From NCBI RefSeq assembly GCF_001411495.1, contig NZ_CP012982.1:992001-1056000 (forward strand): a DNA stretch of 64,000 bases, in the 5' to 3' direction. Below, piece by piece: positions 62,375 to 64,000 of this stretch (its first letter is position 1; the number at the start of each line of letters is the position of its first letter). The stretch is from Burkholderia cepacia ATCC 25416 (GTDB taxonomy: Bacteria > Pseudomonadota > Gammaproteobacteria > Burkholderiales > Burkholderiaceae). The notes under the pieces were generated by a model. It had not been told where the DNA came from and ran no database searches. It saw nothing but the letters and a program-made list of their open reading frames with translations. A program made the translations under genes and the position numbers.

Positions 62375-62582
62375 GGCACCCTCCGCGTGAACGTGGTGAG
62401 GACCAGCATAACAGTTTTGGCAAAGGGCTCCGCCGCATCGCCCGCCGGTGCGGGCGTCCCCGAATATTCGTCGGGCCAGATGTCGATTCGCGTCGCCGTC
62501 GCGCGTCGTGTTGTCGTAACCGATCGTTTTGCCGTCGGCACGGCCGGCGGCGCCCCCTCATTCCTTTCAAGGAGATACGACC

Positions 62583-63014
62583 ATGCGCGTCCTGGTAATC
62601 GTCAAGGCCACCGCCGATTCCGAAACCGGCCGGATGCCCGACCCCGAAATGATCGCCGCGATGGGCCGGTTCAACGAAGAACTGGCGCAAGCCGGCATCC
62701 TGCTCGCCGCCGACGGGCTGCACCCGAGCATGCGCGGCAAGCGCGTGCACTTTGCCGGCAGGAACCGCACCGTCATCGACGGCCCGTTCGCGGAAACGAA
62801 GGAACTCGTCGCCGGCTTCTGGCTGTGGCAGGTGAAATCGATGGAGGAAGCAGTCGAATGGGTGAAGCGCTGCCCGAATCCGATGCCCGGCGACTCCGAC
62901 ATCGAGATCCGCCCGCTGTTCGAGGCCGAGGATTTCAGCCCGGCATTCACGGCCGAGTTGCAGGAACTGAAAGCGCAGCAGAGTGCGCAAGCCGAGGCGG
63001 GGAAACACGCGTAA
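62583..63014 (+). CDS. YciI-family (DGPF domain) protein
   Basis: A 143-residue protein of the YCII/DGPF type. It has MRVLVIVKATADSETGRMP, then a GLHPSMRGKRVHF segment, the signature VIDGPFAETKELVAGFWLWQ and EWVKRCPNPMPGDSDIEIRP, where the conserved His/Asp pair of YciI is partly represented. These proteins often sit with ECF sigma factors, absent here. AAGGAG nine bases before ATG supports the start. Confidence 0.87.
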   Translation: MRVLVIVKATADSETGRMPDPEMIAAMGRFNEELAQAGILLAADGLHPSMRGKRVHFAGRNRTVIDGPFAETKELVAGFWLWQVKSMEEAVEWVKRCPNPMPGDSDIEIRPLFEAEDFSPAFTAELQELKAQQSAQAEAGKHA

Positions 63015-63154
63015 GACTGGCGGCGTCAGGCGGTCTTGCGTGACCGCCGGGCGCCGGCAACGCTTGATGCAGCGCATCGCGCACATCCCGCCGTTGACGC
63101 TACCGGCCGAGTAACGTATCGTTTTGAGACGTTACTCGGCCGATTCTTTCCATC

Positions 63155-63961
63155 ATGCATTCCCGTTTCGACCGCTTCCGCACCACCGCGCTCGGCGCCC
63201 AGCTCGAAGCACTGATCGCTCAACCCGAGCGCTACGTCGAATTCGCGGCGCTGTCGCGCGTGGGCGTCGCCGCGATCGGCGCGATCCAGCACGAGATCGC
63301 GCTGAAATTCCCCGAAATCGAAACCGACACGACGGCCCGCCAGTTTTGCGGCGCGATGGTCGCGGACGTCATGCGCCGCCACGGCCACGACGTCGTGCAG
63401 GCGCGCGGGCGGCTCGGCGGCACGCTGTTCAGTTACGGCGCGGTGTTCAGCGCGCATCCGCAGTTGTTGCCGTTCGCCGGTGTCGTCGCCGCGCTGGCGC
63501 AACTGCCCGATCGGCTCGCCGCGTATGCGGCGCACGTGCCGGCCGCACTGCGGACGCGCCGCCCCGGCGGCACGGGCTTCTCACTCGTCGAGCATGCGTG
63601 CCACCTGCGGGATCTCGACGCAGTGTTCGCCGAACGCATCAACGCCGTACGCACGCTCGACCTGCCGGTGATCGCCTCCGTCGACGGCACCGCACTCGCC
63701 GCGCAACGCGACTATCTCGCGCAGCCGCTCGACGCGGCGGTCGCGGCATTCCGCACGGGTCGCGCGGCGCTGTGCACCGTCGCCGCCGCGCTCGATCCCG
63801 CGCAGCTCGCACGCTGCGGGCTGCGCGACGGCATCCGCCGCATGTCGCTCGACGAACTCGTGCGCGAACTGCTCGACCACGACCGCACGCACGTGCTCGA
63901 ACTCGACGAACTGCTCGCCGAACTCGCATTGCCGCCCCTTCCTTGCCCGCCCGCCCCATGA
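63155..63961 (+). CDS. DinB-family protein with N-terminal helical extension
   Basis: 268 residues. The N-terminal hundred residues (FRTTALGAQLEALIAQPERY, KFPEIETDTTARQFCGAMVA) are helical without a clear family. From about residue 110 is a DinB-like four-helix domain with the metal His set in FSLVEHACHLRDLDAVFAER and ELLDHDRTHVLELDELLAEL. DinB/YfiT proteins bind Zn or Ni and often act as thiol S-transferases. Its stop overlaps the next gene's start (ATGA). Confidence 0.75.
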   Translation: MHSRFDRFRTTALGAQLEALIAQPERYVEFAALSRVGVAAIGAIQHEIALKFPEIETDTTARQFCGAMVADVMRRHGHDVVQARGRLGGTLFSYGAVFSAHPQLLPFAGVVAALAQLPDRLAAYAAHVPAALRTRRPGGTGFSLVEHACHLRDLDAVFAERINAVRTLDLPVIASVDGTALAAQRDYLAQPLDAAVAAFRTGRAALCTVAAALDPAQLARCGLRDGIRRMSLDELVRELLDHDRTHVLELDELLAELALPPLPCPPAP

Positions 63962-64000
63962 CCCAGCCCACGCCCGTCGTCTTCATTCACGGTTTCATCG
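63958..64000 (+). CDS. Start of an alpha/beta hydrolase, cut by the window edge
   Basis: Only 14 codons: MTQPTPVVFIHGFI. The HG after a hydrophobic strand is the oxyanion-hole start of an alpha/beta hydrolase. It overlaps the dinB-like stop by ATGA, so the two are translationally coupled. Confidence 0.55.
   Translation, partial: MTQPTPVVFIHGFI

Overview
The window is GC-rich (roughly two thirds G+C) and its gene families, codon use and neighbourhoods look like a Burkholderia cepacia complex species. The number of accessory metabolic genes, stand-alone regulators and single transport genes suggests a secondary chromosome. This is inference from gene content; no rRNA, tRNA, replication gene or CRISPR array is visible to anchor it.

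Layout. 1-2219: a Tat-exported epoxide-hydrolase-like protein, a small membrane protein and a small hypothetical. 2244-7604: a minus-strand operon fabI-like / DUF3141 (PhaC-like hydrolase) / phosphotransacetylase / ackA / 84-aa protein. It is preceded by a perfect FNR/Anr box, so it looks like a low-oxygen acetyl-phosphate module. 8016-13727: a second epoxide-hydrolase-like protein, an SDR lacking its catalytic Tyr and Lys with a divergent LysR gene, a PNPOx-like protein, and a PLP aminotransferase coupled to a 63-aa peptide gene. 14046-22701: an exopolysaccharide module built around NfrB-like (GT2 plus MshEN) and NfrA-like (TPR plus barrel) proteins. It also has a DUF2334 deacetylase-like protein, two TIM-barrel glycosidase-like proteins and a small exported protein. 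The nfrB leader carries a sigma-54 promoter, an enhancer palindrome and a UUCG hairpin.

23345-38070: fabF with divergent tetR, malic enzyme maeB with divergent lysR, a run of small genes (GNAT, VOC, small membrane proteins, a methyltransferase remnant), a probable C-rich-loop small RNA, an alpha/beta hydrolase, AraC and LysR regulators, and an enolase-superfamily enzyme. 38130-39320: a BenE transporter that starts the same unit as the enolase-superfamily gene.

39361-49749: nine minus-strand genes, in order of transcription an acyl carrier protein, a gamma-glutamylcyclotransferase, an MFS transporter, a flavin reductase, a DUF6421-like protein, dihydroxy-acid dehydratase, a Cys/Met-type PLP enzyme, an LLM flavin monooxygenase and a glutamate-cysteine ligase. 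A divergent GST gene sits beside them. The mix of carrier protein, gamma-glutamyl addition, FMN oxygenation and gamma-glutamyl removal recalls the protected-amino-acid logic of the butirosin side chain. This is the best candidate for an undescribed biosynthetic pathway here.

50585-64000: an autotransporter remnant, GNAT, class V aminotransferase, serine hydrolase, a FAD oxidoreductase with an orphan amino-acid binding protein, and CsbD plus a PAS-LuxR regulator sharing an operator-like dyad. An IS110 element then separates a diiron-type MBL protein from its upstream DNA. A small conserved protein, YciI, DinB and the start of an alpha/beta hydrolase close the window.
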